Shown: piece after piece, positions 16,171 through 24,965 of the stretch | How the letters are laid out: each line of letters opens with the position of its first letter | Position numbering within the stretch: the stretch's first letter is position 1 | Assembly (NCBI RefSeq): GCF_000224515.1 | Contig: NZ_AGAF01000263.1 | Location: 1-64,000 of the forward strand | Source: Desulfosporosinus sp. OT | GTDB taxonomy: Bacteria > Bacillota > Desulfitobacteriia > Desulfitobacteriales > Desulfitobacteriaceae | Reading direction: 5' to 3' | DNA length: 64,000 nt | Program-made: the position numbers and the translations under genes | The notes under the pieces: model-generated | What the model was told of the DNA's origin: nothing | The model's input: only the letters and a program-made list of their open reading frames with translations | Database searches by the model: none

Positions 16171-16276
16171 GCTTCAACCTTCTTTTTAGGGAATCGGTTA
16201 TACCACATACGATTGACTTCGTATTATTATGTCCTGTGGATATGTAAAAAATCAGAGTATTACGCATTAACACAAT

Positions 16277-16316
16277 AAACAGGGCGTGAGTCCCTAACGG
16301 TACTCGCGCCCTGTTT
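16277..16316 (-). terminator. Hairpin between the TasA-like gene and sipW
   Basis: AAACAGGGCGTGAGT pairs with ACTCGCGCCCTGTTT (one G.T/mismatch, 10-base loop), with TTATTGTG following in the minus direction. It probably attenuates readthrough, giving abundant structural protein and less peptidase. Confidence 0.65.
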
Positions 16317-16342
16317 AAAAACGTTATATATTTCATTTACCT

Positions 16343-16876
16343 TTATTTCTGAGTACCGGTAACAGACACCTTAACGTCTGTTCCATAATTTGCTCCTGCA
16401 TAGTTGATATCCGAGTTATCATCACTAGGCCAGTTCACAGATACAGTATAGGTTTTTTCTTGTCCGACCGGGCTCAGCGCAAATTCATCGTTAAATTCTA
16501 TTTTACCGCTTGAGGTTACTGTACCAACGACGTCGCCAGCGGAATTTTTGACGGTCACTTCCAGCGGCGCAATAACACTTTTGCCGTTCTCTGCTACAAC
16601 ATCAACCGCTAAATTTAAATCCATCGCCGTCTCACTTATGACGTCACCGTCAAAGTTTTTCACGCTGAACTGCCAATCCACATTTTCTGACGGGGCTAAT
16701 TTTACACCGGTTCTGAAGGTATCTGTGCCGCCTTTTACAAGGGTAAATTCTTTGGCAACAACATTACCTTCAGCAACGTTGTCAATAGTCGTTGTATACA
16801 TTGCCAAGGTTCCGGCGATCACGGACGTTGAAAAAATTAATACAAGAGCAATAATCGTAAGAACTCTTTTCATCAT
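16343..16876 (-). CDS. TasA/camelysin-like exported protein with SipW-type signal
   Basis: 177 residues. The N-terminus has the SipW-cognate signal: MMKR, a hydrophobic core, then GTLAMYTTTIDN, where cleavage is expected near AGTLA. The mature part is beta-rich and acidic (VVAKEFTLVKGGTDTF, LAPSENVDWQFSVKNFDG, YTVSVNWPSDDNSDINYAG), like TasA/camelysin proteins that form biofilm fibres or surface metalloproteins. No HExxH-type motif is seen, so a structural role is likelier than proteolysis. GGAGG lies nine bases before ATG 16876. It shares strong local similarity with the 320-residue protein upstream, so the two are paralogues. Confidence 0.82.
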   Translation of the reverse strand: MMKRVLTIIALVLIFSTSVIAGTLAMYTTTIDNVAEGNVVAKEFTLVKGGTDTFRTGVKLAPSENVDWQFSVKNFDGDVISETAMDLNLAVDVVAENGKSVIAPLEVTVKNSAGDVVGTVTSSGKIEFNDEFALSPVGQEKTYTVSVNWPSDDNSDINYAGANYGTDVKVSVTGTQK

Positions 16877-16943
16877 TTTATTTTTCCTCCAATTTTTAAA
16901 TAAATTTTTAGTTAAATTCGATATATTGTTTAAGAAATCCGGT

Positions 16944-17087
16944 TTATCGGTTCTTTAGCTTGTGAACATCAGGGTAAATGCTTGTGCCAAAACTGGTGAC
17001 ACTCGTATAGTTAGAAAGAGTGCCCACGGTTAAAGTAGTAACTAGTACGGCGCTTAAGGCAAGAAGCAAGAGAATCTTTTTCCTCAT
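16944..17087 (-). CDS. 47-residue exported peptide with SipW-type signal
   Basis: ATG 17087 follows GGAGGGGGGAAAA; stop TAA 16944-16946. The product begins MRKKILLLLALSAVLVTT and continues LTVGTLSNYTSVTSFGTS, the same G-T-L-x-x-Y-T pattern as the SipW-cognate signals of its neighbours, then ends in a short basic tail (HKLKNR). After cleavage near residue 20-22 only about 25 residues would remain, so the mature product is a secreted peptide. It could be a fibre nucleator or minor subunit in the manner of TapA; that role is inference. Confidence 0.6.
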   Translation of the reverse strand: MRKKILLLLALSAVLVTTLTVGTLSNYTSVTSFGTSIYPDVHKLKNR

Positions 17088-17145
17088 TTTTCCCCCCTCC
17101 TCATCTTATCTAGTTATTATCTATTTAATCCAGCTCAGGACCCTT

Positions 17146-18108
17146 TTAGTTTAGGGATGCCTTGCCAAATTGACAGCTTAAATCTACGTTGCTGATATCA
17201 CTGGTATTGCTTCCGCCAACAGTGATTGTTTGAATTGCCTCGGTACCCATACCCAATGCTGGACCACCAAATGATACGCTTTGTCCCGGCAATATATTAT
17301 CTGTGGCTTGGTTGTTATACGCAGGATTGAGGAATTTGTAATAGCCTGAGGGCGAAGTTGAAACCAGCAGAGCATTACTCCAGACACCAGTCAGCTTGTC
17401 TGTGGGCAGGAAGAAGCCAATGTTCCAATTGTTGATAGGTTCTGAGGAATTATTGGTGATGGTGACTCTATAGTTATACTGATAAATACCGCTTTGTCCG
17501 TTTTGCCACGGAGTTGTTGTCTCGTAACGAACGCTGAGCTGTTTCCCCTGGGAAGGGTCTTCTGGATTGACAGCAAAAGGCGTCTGGGAAGCAACAGCAT
17601 CTACATTGATCATTGTTCCGTAATTGCCGCCAGCATACTTAATGTCGGAGGTCCCGTCATCTGGCCAATTTATCTCGACAAAATAATCCTGTTCCTGGCC
17701 ATTAACTGCCAGAGGAAATGATCCCAATAGATCAAAGGTTCCCACGCCGGTCACACTGTTGAGGGCATTACCGTTTGAGTCCTTGAGCGTGACTTTTAAA
17801 GGTTCTATTGCTTGTTTACCTGTCAAAGCTTGGACATGAAAGGTAAGTTTGTAGTACATATCGGTTTCAGACACGATATTGTTTTCATAGTTTTTGACCT
17901 TAAACTGCCACTGAGTCGTCTCAGACGGCGCTATTTTTAATCCCTGCTGAAACGTATCCGTGCCTTCTCCAACAAAGATGAACTCTTTAGCTACGACACT
18001 GCCTTCAGCCAAGTTGTCAATGGAGACAGTATACATAGCCAATGTTCCTGCCACAATCGAACTCAACATAATTAAAACTAATGCTGAGAGGAAAAGAATT
18101 TTTTTCAT
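17146..18108 (-). CDS. TasA-like protein with C-terminal cellulose-binding-like domain
   Basis: 320 residues. SipW-type signal (MKKILFLSALVLIML, then AGTLAMYTVSIDN), a TasA/camelysin-like domain at about 25-175 (SVVAKEFIFVGEGTDTF, APSETTQWQFKVKNYEN, YFVEINWPDDGTSDIKYAG), a short linker, and a beta-sandwich at about 190-318 with CBM2-type hallmarks: SVRYETTTPWQNGQSGIYQ, YRVTITNNSSEPINNWNIGF, LNPAYNNQATDNILPGQSV, SFGGPALGMG. Conserved Trp and Gly/Pro positions fit bacterial CBM2. It may link surface fibres to cellulose or another polysaccharide. GAGGTGAAAT precedes ATG. It is the first gene of the cluster behind a clear promoter. Confidence 0.8.
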   Translation of the reverse strand: MKKILFLSALVLIMLSSIVAGTLAMYTVSIDNLAEGSVVAKEFIFVGEGTDTFQQGLKIAPSETTQWQFKVKNYENNIVSETDMYYKLTFHVQALTGKQAIEPLKVTLKDSNGNALNSVTGVGTFDLLGSFPLAVNGQEQDYFVEINWPDDGTSDIKYAGGNYGTMINVDAVASQTPFAVNPEDPSQGKQLSVRYETTTPWQNGQSGIYQYNYRVTITNNSSEPINNWNIGFFLPTDKLTGVWSNALLVSTSPSGYYKFLNPAYNNQATDNILPGQSVSFGGPALGMGTEAIQTITVGGSNTSDISNVDLSCQFGKASLN

Positions 18109-18189
18109 ATTTCACCTCAATAATTTAATAATAATCAAGGCAATTTAAATGTTATTTATAATTTTATCGCTAATTCCTGTTGCTCTGCT

Positions 18190-18219
18190 ATAATAACACG
18201 AGAAAAACACTGCAGTCAA
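18190..18219 (-). promoter_or_regulatory. Sigma-A-like promoter of the TasA/SipW cluster
   Basis: On the minus strand TTGACT (18214-18219) and TATTAT (18190-18195) are separated by 18 bases, giving a leader of about 75 bases before the ATG at 18108. Confidence 0.55.
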
Positions 18220-18578
18220 TTTGTATATTAAACCAATTGTAGCAATCTACATTTAATTATGGTTATTATTCAACGTAACATCATTAGGTAAAACAAGTAT
18301 TAAATACTTTTAATAACAGGAAACATTATTTTATCTGTTTGACTTCTAAACGAAACAATCTTCTTTCGCTCTTATAGTAAATATTTATATTACTTAAGCT
18401 CATCTGTTTAATAGAACATGTTTTTTTGAAGGGTTTTATTAATACACGTTAGATCAATTAGCTATTCGCTAATACAGCGAAAAACACTCTATTTTATGTT
18501 TGTCAATAAATTACATTCCATTTCTCTTTCACTTCTATCTTAAAATCATAGATTTGAAGAAATTTATCTTTCGACAAA
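18220..18578. other. A/T-rich intergenic region upstream of the TasA/SipW cluster
   Basis: About 360 bases of very A/T-rich DNA upstream of the promoter, with no open frame of note. Its length and composition suit regulator binding. I see no obvious riboswitch. Confidence 0.4.
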
Positions 18579-18600
18579 AAAGAAGCGTTTCCGCTTCTTT
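18579..18600 (-). terminator. Terminator of the MFS gene
   Basis: A perfect 9-bp stem (AAAGAAGCG with CGCTTCTTT), loop of four, followed leftward by TTTTTGTCG; about 50 bases beyond the MFS stop. Confidence 0.8.
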
Positions 18601-18648
18601 ACGTATTCCAAGGCTTATCCAGTTAAGTCGAATTAAACACCACTTGTT

Positions 18649-19833
18649 TTAGACAAGCGCTTGTAACCTACGGTGTTGATGCCAAAAATATACCAATCCA
18701 AGAATAGGGATTATAGTTATACCCCAAAATACATAAACGAAACCAAAATAATGAGAGAGACCACCTAAAACAGATCCCGCGGTTACACCTAAATCAAAGG
18801 CCGTAGTATAAATTCCTAGAGCCGTACCCCGCTCTTCCTTATCTACACTTAGCACAACAATAGACGTCAAGGTTGGGTAATAAGCTCCATAACCTATCCC
18901 ATAAACAATTCCGACCAAAGCTAATTGCCACATTTGCGTCACTCCAGCAATAAGCCATATAGAAACAATCATGAGCACTCCGGTCAAAACCGTCAACCTT
19001 GGCAATCCCTTTATAGTAATCTTAGCGGTGAACAATCGGGAAATGATCATAAAAGCTGTGTTTATAAAGAAGAACAAGCTAACATTGACAATACCTCGAT
19101 TTGTGGCAAAGGTGGAAAGCCAATTAGATATGATACCAAATGTGACCATGCCACAAAAGAGAGTAATCATGGGCATTTGAACACGAAAGTCAAATAGCAT
19201 TTTACTAAAATGAACATTTGGGTTTGAAGACCTAAACCTAGGTCCCTTGACTGGTATTAATAACAATAAGGATAGCAAACCCGCAAACCAAGAAAATAAC
19301 AAAGCCCCGTGAAAGCCGTACTTGATGAACAGTAAATTACCAATGGCTGGCGCAAAGCCTTTAGCAGCAACAAAGGCTAATGAAAAAATCCCCACATATT
19401 GTGTAATTTTTTCGTCAGGAGTTAAATCCGTCGCCATGGTGGTACTAGCTACTGTAAATGCGCCAACGGAAAAGCCATAGAATATTTGGGTAAGACTAGC
19501 CAACAATAATGAAGGTGTCAGGATGTAAAAAAGAGGTGTACATAAAAAAACAATAATAGAAGCATATAGTAAAGTTTTTCGTCCCATACGATCCGTGAAA
19601 CTGCCACTAATGGGGCGTAATATCAGAGAACTAATCGAAAATATTCCCATAACGAAGCCAATTTGCATATAATTACCACCCAGACTCTCTAAGTACAGTG
19701 GCAAAACAGGAAGTAAAATGTAATACGTACTGGTAAAAAAGATTGTAGCAACCAGCAAAAGTAAAAAGTTCGAGAAACTCTTTAACTCATGCGAACTCGA
19801 TATTTCTTGTAACTCATATTGTTTATCAATCAA
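18649..19833 (-). CDS. Major facilitator superfamily transporter
   Basis: 394 residues with twelve hydrophobic segments. The MFS A-motif between helices 2 and 3 is clear (RPISGSFTDRMGRKTLL), and the central loop (VKGPRFRSSNPNVHFS) splits two six-helix halves. It resembles drug/arabinose-type proton antiporters; the substrate cannot be predicted. The start is TTG 19833, nine bases after AAGGA; no better start is present. It is transcribed leftward, separated by about 90 bases from the GltA-like gene, and could share its transcript. Confidence 0.88.
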   Translation of the reverse strand: MIDKQYELQEISSSHELKSFSNFLLLLVATIFFTSTYYILLPVLPLYLESLGGNYMQIGFVMGIFSISSLILRPISGSFTDRMGRKTLLYASIIVFLCTPLFYILTPSLLLASLTQIFYGFSVGAFTVASTTMATDLTPDEKITQYVGIFSLAFVAAKGFAPAIGNLLFIKYGFHGALLFSWFAGLLSLLLLIPVKGPRFRSSNPNVHFSKMLFDFRVQMPMITLFCGMVTFGIISNWLSTFATNRGIVNVSLFFFINTAFMIISRLFTAKITIKGLPRLTVLTGVLMIVSIWLIAGVTQMWQLALVGIVYGIGYGAYYPTLTSIVVLSVDKEERGTALGIYTTAFDLGVTAGSVLGGLSHYFGFVYVFWGITIIPILGLVYFWHQHRRLQALV

Positions 19834-19922
19834 TTCTCATCATCCTTACCATGCTGTACAGTTTGCCACTAACGAAAATATTCCGCAGGAATTATTATAA
19901 TGTTTACTGTTAGAACTGTCAC

Positions 19923-21299
19923 TTATGAATCTGCACATTCTTCCATAAGCTTCTTGGCCTCGATATATTGAGCAATCCCTTCCGCAACCTTTTTAGCTTC
20001 CTTCATAGCCAATACCACTGTGGCTGGTTCATGAACGACATCCCCACCCGCGAATATACCACGACGGGTCGTCATCCCATAAGGTCTTACTTTTGTGATA
20101 ACGTACCCTTGTTCATTAACCTCGATTCCAGATGTTGTAGAGATTATACGGGCAGCGGGACGCTGGCCAATTGCAATGATCACTTTATTGGCAGGTAATT
20201 GTTCTATCTGGCCAGTCCCTCGCACAGAGCCTTCCTGAGTATTTTCCATGTATTCGCATTCCAGCCCCTCTAGTCGACAGGTGCCAATATAGCGTATCGG
20301 ACTTCTATGCCATTTAAATTGAACCCCTTCTTGCTTTGCCTCCTCAAACTCAGATTTTAAAGCAGTCATGCGCTGTTCCGTTCCTCGATAAACTACCGTG
20401 ACCTCAGCCGCTCCTACTCTTAGCGCTGTACGAGCTGCATCCATCGCCACATTACCCGCCCCAACAACGATGACCTTATCACCATCATGAATCGGCACTT
20501 CCAAGGGGTCTACTTCTCCACTATTGGCAAGCATGGCCATTCTAAGGAAATACATAGCCTGAATGACTCCGGACAAGCCATTTCCAGGAATTTCAAGCCG
20601 CTTGGGTAGTGCCGTCCCCGTTCCGATAAATACAGCATCATAACCCTCTTGAAACATCTCATCAACGGTTATATCCAGCCCTACGAGGAGATTAGTACGG
20701 AAAACAACACCGAGGCGTTCAATCCTTCGAATTTCGCGCCGCACCACCTCTTTATTCAAGCGAAACTCTGGAATACCATACATCAGAACTCCACCGGGCT
20801 CACTTTGGTCGTCAAAAACAGTTACCTCAAAGCTCAGCTTAGCCAGATCACCCGCTACCGTCAAACCTGCTGGCCCAGATCCGATGATTGCTACTCGGCC
20901 TTTGGTTCCACTTTCTTTTATCAGAGGGCTTATGTCCATTTCAGCGTCAAAATCGGCAATGAAACGTTCGAGCTTTCCAATCTTAATTCCCTGCCCTTTT
21001 TTATTCAATACACACGAAGCTTCACATTGCTTTTCACGAGGGCATACCCGACCGCAAATAGCAGGCAGGTTACTACGTCGGGCAATAACAGAACTTGCTC
21101 CACCAAAATTTCCTTTGGCCAGCTCTTGAATGAAGTTGGGTATTTCATTTTCAATGGGACAGCCTGTTCGGCAAAGGGGTTTAGGGCAATTAAGGCAGCG
21201 TTTTGCCTCTACAATAGCTTCCTTAATGGAAAATCCTTCATCAATTTCATCAAATGTTAAGACTTTGTCATCATAATTATTTTTCTCGTCAGTCGGCAA
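19923..21299 (-). CDS. gltA: GltA-type NADPH-dependent glutamate synthase beta subunit-like oxidoreductase
   Basis: 458 residues matching homotetrameric GltA / glutamate synthase small subunit and the NfnB-like fold. The N-terminal 4Fe-4S region has CLNCPKPLCRTGCPIENEIP and CGRVCPREKQCEASC. Then come an FAD dinucleotide fold (AIIGSGPAGLTVAGDLA), GGVLMYGIPEFRL, an NADPH fold (VIVVGAGNVAMDAARTALRVG) and the C-terminal FAD contact GIFAGGDVV. These proteins pass electrons from NADPH (or ferredoxin) to partner subunits. No gltB-type large subunit and no NfnA are nearby, so its partner is encoded elsewhere or it acts alone. The start is TTG 21299 with AGGAG nine bases upstream. Confidence 0.88.
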   Translation of the reverse strand: MPTDEKNNYDDKVLTFDEIDEGFSIKEAIVEAKRCLNCPKPLCRTGCPIENEIPNFIQELAKGNFGGASSVIARRSNLPAICGRVCPREKQCEASCVLNKKGQGIKIGKLERFIADFDAEMDISPLIKESGTKGRVAIIGSGPAGLTVAGDLAKLSFEVTVFDDQSEPGGVLMYGIPEFRLNKEVVRREIRRIERLGVVFRTNLLVGLDITVDEMFQEGYDAVFIGTGTALPKRLEIPGNGLSGVIQAMYFLRMAMLANSGEVDPLEVPIHDGDKVIVVGAGNVAMDAARTALRVGAAEVTVVYRGTEQRMTALKSEFEEAKQEGVQFKWHRSPIRYIGTCRLEGLECEYMENTQEGSVRGTGQIEQLPANKVIIAIGQRPAARIISTTSGIEVNEQGYVITKVRPYGMTTRRGIFAGGDVVHEPATVVLAMKEAKKVAEGIAQYIEAKKLMEECADS

Positions 21300-21648
21300 A
21301 ATCCCTCACTCCTATTCCTGGATAAATGATAACTCTAGATTTAATGAATTAAGTCTAATTTCTTCACTCTTTAGTCTTTAGTCTTTCCATCAATTACGCT
21401 GATAATGTTTCACTGCTTAAACCAAAACTAACTTCATACTGCCTATTTATGAATGATCTTTTTCAAGAAAATCACCATCAGCCTAAAATCACCCGTATAT
21501 TGTACAGCACAAATGAGAAAAATACGCTCAGAAATTCTTAATCCTTAAGCTAGGATGTATAGATGCCCTCTAAATACTACCGTTATACAAATTTAAACCG
21601 ACCGATCGAGCTGGTAACTAAGATTACGGAGAAGGTGACTATAATTAG
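21300..21648. other. Divergent intergenic region
   Basis: About 350 bases between the GltA-like gene and the small CxxC protein. It should hold promoters for both; I see no coding frame, hairpin or known riboswitch. Confidence 0.4.
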
Positions 21649-21840
21649 ATGACTAATAATGAGAATGGAGTGCTTAGATTCAAGAACGCCGAAAAAATAG
21701 AAGCCTATAAATGTGCAAGATGCGACACTGAAATGTTAGCAAAGCATTCCAATGACTGGCTGGATCCCGATCATCCTGATGGAGAAAAGATTAAGATGTG
21801 TAACAGTTGCTATGGTCTAGTAGCTGTAATCGATGAATAG
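21649..21840 (+). CDS. Small two-CxxC zinc-binding-type protein
   Basis: 63 residues: YKCARCDTEM at about 22-31 and KMCNSCYGLVAVIDE at the end, a pair of zinc knuckles separated by an acidic stretch (WLDPDHPDGEK). Likely a single zinc ribbon. ATG 21649 is preceded by GGAGAAGGTGACTATAATTAG. Family not recognised; it stands alone and ends at a shared bidirectional terminator. Confidence 0.65.
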   Translation: MTNNENGVLRFKNAEKIEAYKCARCDTEMLAKHSNDWLDPDHPDGEKIKMCNSCYGLVAVIDE

Positions 21841-21938
21841 AAAAGATACATCATCCCTAGTGTTCTTGGAAAACCTCATTAAGTGCTGTTTTGGCCTTCT
21901 AGAGATATTGTTCTAATTTATGATCTGGTTATAAAGAT

Positions 21939-21980
21939 AAAACAGCTAAGCCGTTTTTAATTCAACGGCTTAGCTGTTTT
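21939..21980. terminator. Bidirectional terminator
   Basis: A perfect 17-bp inverted repeat starting AAAACAGC and ending GCTGTTTT, with an 8-base loop, lies between the convergent CxxC gene and spore coat gene and has T/A tracts on both sides. Confidence 0.88.
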
Positions 21981-22022
21981 ATGAGAGAGAATAAGCATAA
22001 GTAATCTTAGAATATAAGATGT

Positions 22023-22493
22023 TTACTGTATAGGATAAGCACCTCTACTATTAAGATAATTAAAAAGGTCCTCACCGTGCTGCTGTTCTTCTTTTTGAAT
22101 ATGGTTGAGAGCTTGCCGAATATTGTGGTCCTGACATTCAAAGATGACCGTATCATACGTACCGGAAATGTACTTTTCAGTCACAAGCATATCTTTTGCC
22201 AAAGCAACATCGTTCGGGTTTACGGTCAGTCCCGTTGTATTGGGTTGGTTTTGGGGTGTTTGATTCTGGGCCGTCGTTGCCTGTTGACCTTGTCCGCTCA
22301 TGACCGGCGTTTGCCCATTCAAAATTTCGTTTAATGTATTGAAATGCTGTTTTTCATGAGCAGCGTGCGTGGTGAACAATTGTTTAAGCTCTGCATCCTG
22401 AGCTTCATTGGCATATTTTGTGTATTTCTGAACACACATGTCTTCATGTTCTTTCTGATCTTGAAATAACAAACGTTCTTTTTGACTGATCAT
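22023..22493 (-). CDS. CotF-family spore coat protein
   Basis: 156 residues of the CotF/ferritin-like coat family: two antiparallel helix pairs joined by a Gln/Thr/Asn-rich linker (about 80-105). Landmarks are QKEHEDMCVQKYTKYANEA, HAAHEKQHFNTLNEIL, DVALAKDMLVTEKYISGTY and QKEEQQHGEDLFNYL. The Glu/His pairs resemble a ferritin-like metal site, but metal binding in CotF is not established. ATG 22493 has AAGGTGG seven bases upstream; the longer frame lacks a site. It supports a spore-forming host. Expression is probably late sporulation, inferred from the family. Confidence 0.85.
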   Translation of the reverse strand: MISQKERLLFQDQKEHEDMCVQKYTKYANEAQDAELKQLFTTHAAHEKQHFNTLNEILNGQTPVMSGQGQQATTAQNQTPQNQPNTTGLTVNPNDVALAKDMLVTEKYISGTYDTVIFECQDHNIRQALNHIQKEEQQHGEDLFNYLNSRGAYPIQ

Positions 22494-22723
22494 GGAGAAC
22501 CACCTTTCTCGATATAGTAGTAGGCTCATTTCATGATCGTATCATTCCCCATCCTAATTAAAGCTATGCATGATCTACATTAACTCGCCGCTACCACTGC
22601 TAATCTAAACGTAAAATATCCATAAATTATCATAATGTAACATATCATTCCGAAAGAACAAATCGCTATGCTATGGTGGTTGAAGCTTCCTGGATGCTTT
22701 GGCTGGTTCAGCGCTCGCTGGGG

Positions 22724-24922
22724 TTAAACCGCCCAGATCAGGTTTTGTTTTTCACAGATATCTTTTAGGAAGGTACGCTGAGACCCATCCTTAAAACGAA
22801 CCATAATTACATTCCCATCCTCTTTAGCAATTACTCCCTCTCCAAAGGCTTTGTGTTGGATCACTAAACCTGCTACTAAATCGCTCTGCGGGGTCGATGC
22901 TTCTTTTCTGATAACCTCTCCCGGCTTTTTCCCTTCCATAACCAGGGTTACTTCGCGAACAAAACGGGAAGCTTTGACGCGTTTATTATGATAATAATCC
23001 ACTGAACATAAGGTTAAACGCCGTTTGGCCCTCGTCATCCCTACATAGAAAAGGCGCCTTTCCTCTTCTAATGCTTCTTTCTGCCCGCTTTGGTCGGTCT
23101 TAATAGCCTCCCTCTCAGGAATAACCCCTTCGACCAGGTCAACTAAATAGACCTGGTCCCATTCTAAACCCTTAGCCGAATGGATCGTTGAAAGGGTCAC
23201 TGCATTACTGTGCTTATTTTTATAAGAAGACATCATCTGTTCTTCAAGGTAAGTTAAACGATTAGCAAAGTCCACTATTGTCGATTCATTTTGAGCAATT
23301 GAAATTAGAAGGTCCAATAAACTTCCGATGTACTCTTCAGAAAAACCTAACGAGTCACAAATTTGCTCAACCGCTTTATCATACGCCAACTGGTTGCGAA
23401 TAAAACCGATTGCCTTTGCGGGAGGCAGAGTATTGAGTTCCTTAAATTGTTTCTTAAGTTCCAAATACTCATTTTTGCGCTTTGAGGTAACCTCCGGTTG
23501 TTCAGCTAAGATTTCAAAGATTGAACAATCAATGGTTCTTTGCTTAAGATATTCAAGTTGTTGCTTTCGAATATGACAACTAAGCTTAGACCAAATTTTC
23601 TCCAAGGTAGGCAAGCTTTTATCGCTAAACGAAAAGCGCAGGAAGTTTAGAACATCATGAATGACCCAATGCGAAAAAAATCTCTGTTTACCAGCTTCTC
23701 TCATATAAAAAGGAATATTAGCCCTACTTAACTCTTCTGCCAAATAGATCGCCGATAGATTATTGCGGTAAAGCACTCCTACTCCAGATAAATCTTTTTC
23801 GCACCTCAGTTTCTGAATCAAAAATTGCTGTTGTTCTCTTAGTCCTTTAAAATGCCCTATTTGCAAGCTGTCTCCCTTGGCGTTCCTTGTGAACATTTCT
23901 TTATCAAAACGCAGCTTATTGGAACGGATAAACCGACAGGACACATCCACAATTTGCGGAGTAGACCGGAAGTTTTGTTCCATACGCAGAATCTGCGCTT
24001 TAGGGTAGGTTTGTTCGAACTTTAATAAATAGTCTGGCTCGGCCGCTCGAAACCCAAAGATACTCTGGTCATCATCTCCAACTACAAAAAGATTCCCTTT
24101 GGGTTGAACGATGAGTTCGATGATTTTGTGCTGGAGAAGAGAGGTGTCTTGACTCTCATCTGTTAGAATATAGTCAAAGCGCTGGCGATAACCCTCAAGG
24201 AGTTTAGGGTTTTCTTTTAACTCTTGAAACGCGATGGAAAGCATATCATCATAATCGATCAGCCTGGGCTGGTTATTTTTCTTATACGCTTCATAGTCGT
24301 TATAAATTAATGAGAAGTTTTTAATGTCCTGTTCATTAAACTCTTCGGGCTGTCTTAAAGTATTTTTTACATAACAAATGGTGTTCTGCAAGCCCTCTAG
24401 TTGTTCGTCCGTGATGATTGAAGCATTATGCTTATCATAGATTCGACGTAGAACTCCGTTCTTACTGTCAGGGCCTGTTTGTTCCTCCATAATCTCAAAC
24501 CGAGTACCTTTTTGACGAAAGGCTGACCGAACTACTTCATAGGCAAAACTGTGAATCGTTGAAAATCGGATTTCTCCTCGGCCTTCGGTTTGACCGCCTA
24601 CCATTGCCCCAAAGTTGTTAACAAACCGTTCGTTCATTTCCTTGGCAGCTGCCCGCCCGAAAGTGAGACAAAGAATCGTTCGAGGATCTACGTTTTCCAC
24701 AAGAATCAAGTAGGCTAAGCGAACGGTCAGGACAGTCGTCTTCCCTGCACCAGGAACAGCTAATAGCAAAAGAGGGCCTCGGTTATGAATCACGGCCCGT
24801 TTTTGCTGTTCCGTTAAATTAATGCCTCTGGCTTTGATCTTTTCAAAGAAACCCTGCTCGTGAATCAACTTAAGTCCCCCACTATGTTTGTCCTTATACA
24901 TTATAACAGGAACTCTGTTCAT
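22724..24922 (-). CDS. UvrD/PcrA-type superfamily 1 DNA helicase
   Basis: About 732 residues with all SF1A motifs in order: Q motif LTEQQKRAVIH, motif I VPGAGKTTVLTVRLA, Ia LTFGRAAAKEM, II ILTDESQDTS, III VVGDDDQSIFGFR, IV LRMEQNFRST, V VTLSTIHSAKGLEWDQVYL, VI RRLFYVGMTRAKRRL. The C-terminus has the short Tudor-like segment of PcrA-type helicases (VIQHKAFGEGVIAKEDGNVI). It unwinds DNA 3'-5' with ATP, in repair or recombination. The start is uncertain: ATG 24922 is used, TTG 24955 and ATG 24901 are possible, none with a strong ribosome site. It follows the thiamine-type ABC ATPase gene closely and may be co-transcribed. Confidence 0.9.
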   Translation of the reverse strand: MNRVPVIMYKDKHSGGLKLIHEQGFFEKIKARGINLTEQQKRAVIHNRGPLLLLAVPGAGKTTVLTVRLAYLILVENVDPRTILCLTFGRAAAKEMNERFVNNFGAMVGGQTEGRGEIRFSTIHSFAYEVVRSAFRQKGTRFEIMEEQTGPDSKNGVLRRIYDKHNASIITDEQLEGLQNTICYVKNTLRQPEEFNEQDIKNFSLIYNDYEAYKKNNQPRLIDYDDMLSIAFQELKENPKLLEGYRQRFDYILTDESQDTSLLQHKIIELIVQPKGNLFVVGDDDQSIFGFRAAEPDYLLKFEQTYPKAQILRMEQNFRSTPQIVDVSCRFIRSNKLRFDKEMFTRNAKGDSLQIGHFKGLREQQQFLIQKLRCEKDLSGVGVLYRNNLSAIYLAEELSRANIPFYMREAGKQRFFSHWVIHDVLNFLRFSFSDKSLPTLEKIWSKLSCHIRKQQLEYLKQRTIDCSIFEILAEQPEVTSKRKNEYLELKKQFKELNTLPPAKAIGFIRNQLAYDKAVEQICDSLGFSEEYIGSLLDLLISIAQNESTIVDFANRLTYLEEQMMSSYKNKHSNAVTLSTIHSAKGLEWDQVYLVDLVEGVIPEREAIKTDQSGQKEALEEERRLFYVGMTRAKRRLTLCSVDYYHNKRVKASRFVREVTLVMEGKKPGEVIRKEASTPQSDLVAGLVIQHKAFGEGVIAKEDGNVIMVRFKDGSQRTFLKDICEKQNLIWAV

Positions 24923-24965
24923 GGTCACCTGAACAAAATGATTGATCCCCTTCAACTTTTGACCT

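Noticed and set aside
16133..16336. 67-codon minus-strand frame between the TasA-like gene and sipW
   Set aside because: It spans the terminator hairpin, overlaps the sipW start and has no ribosome site.
19923..21299. Reading the GltA-like protein as proof of a glutamate synthase here
   Set aside because: No large subunit is nearby and many anaerobes use such proteins in other complexes.
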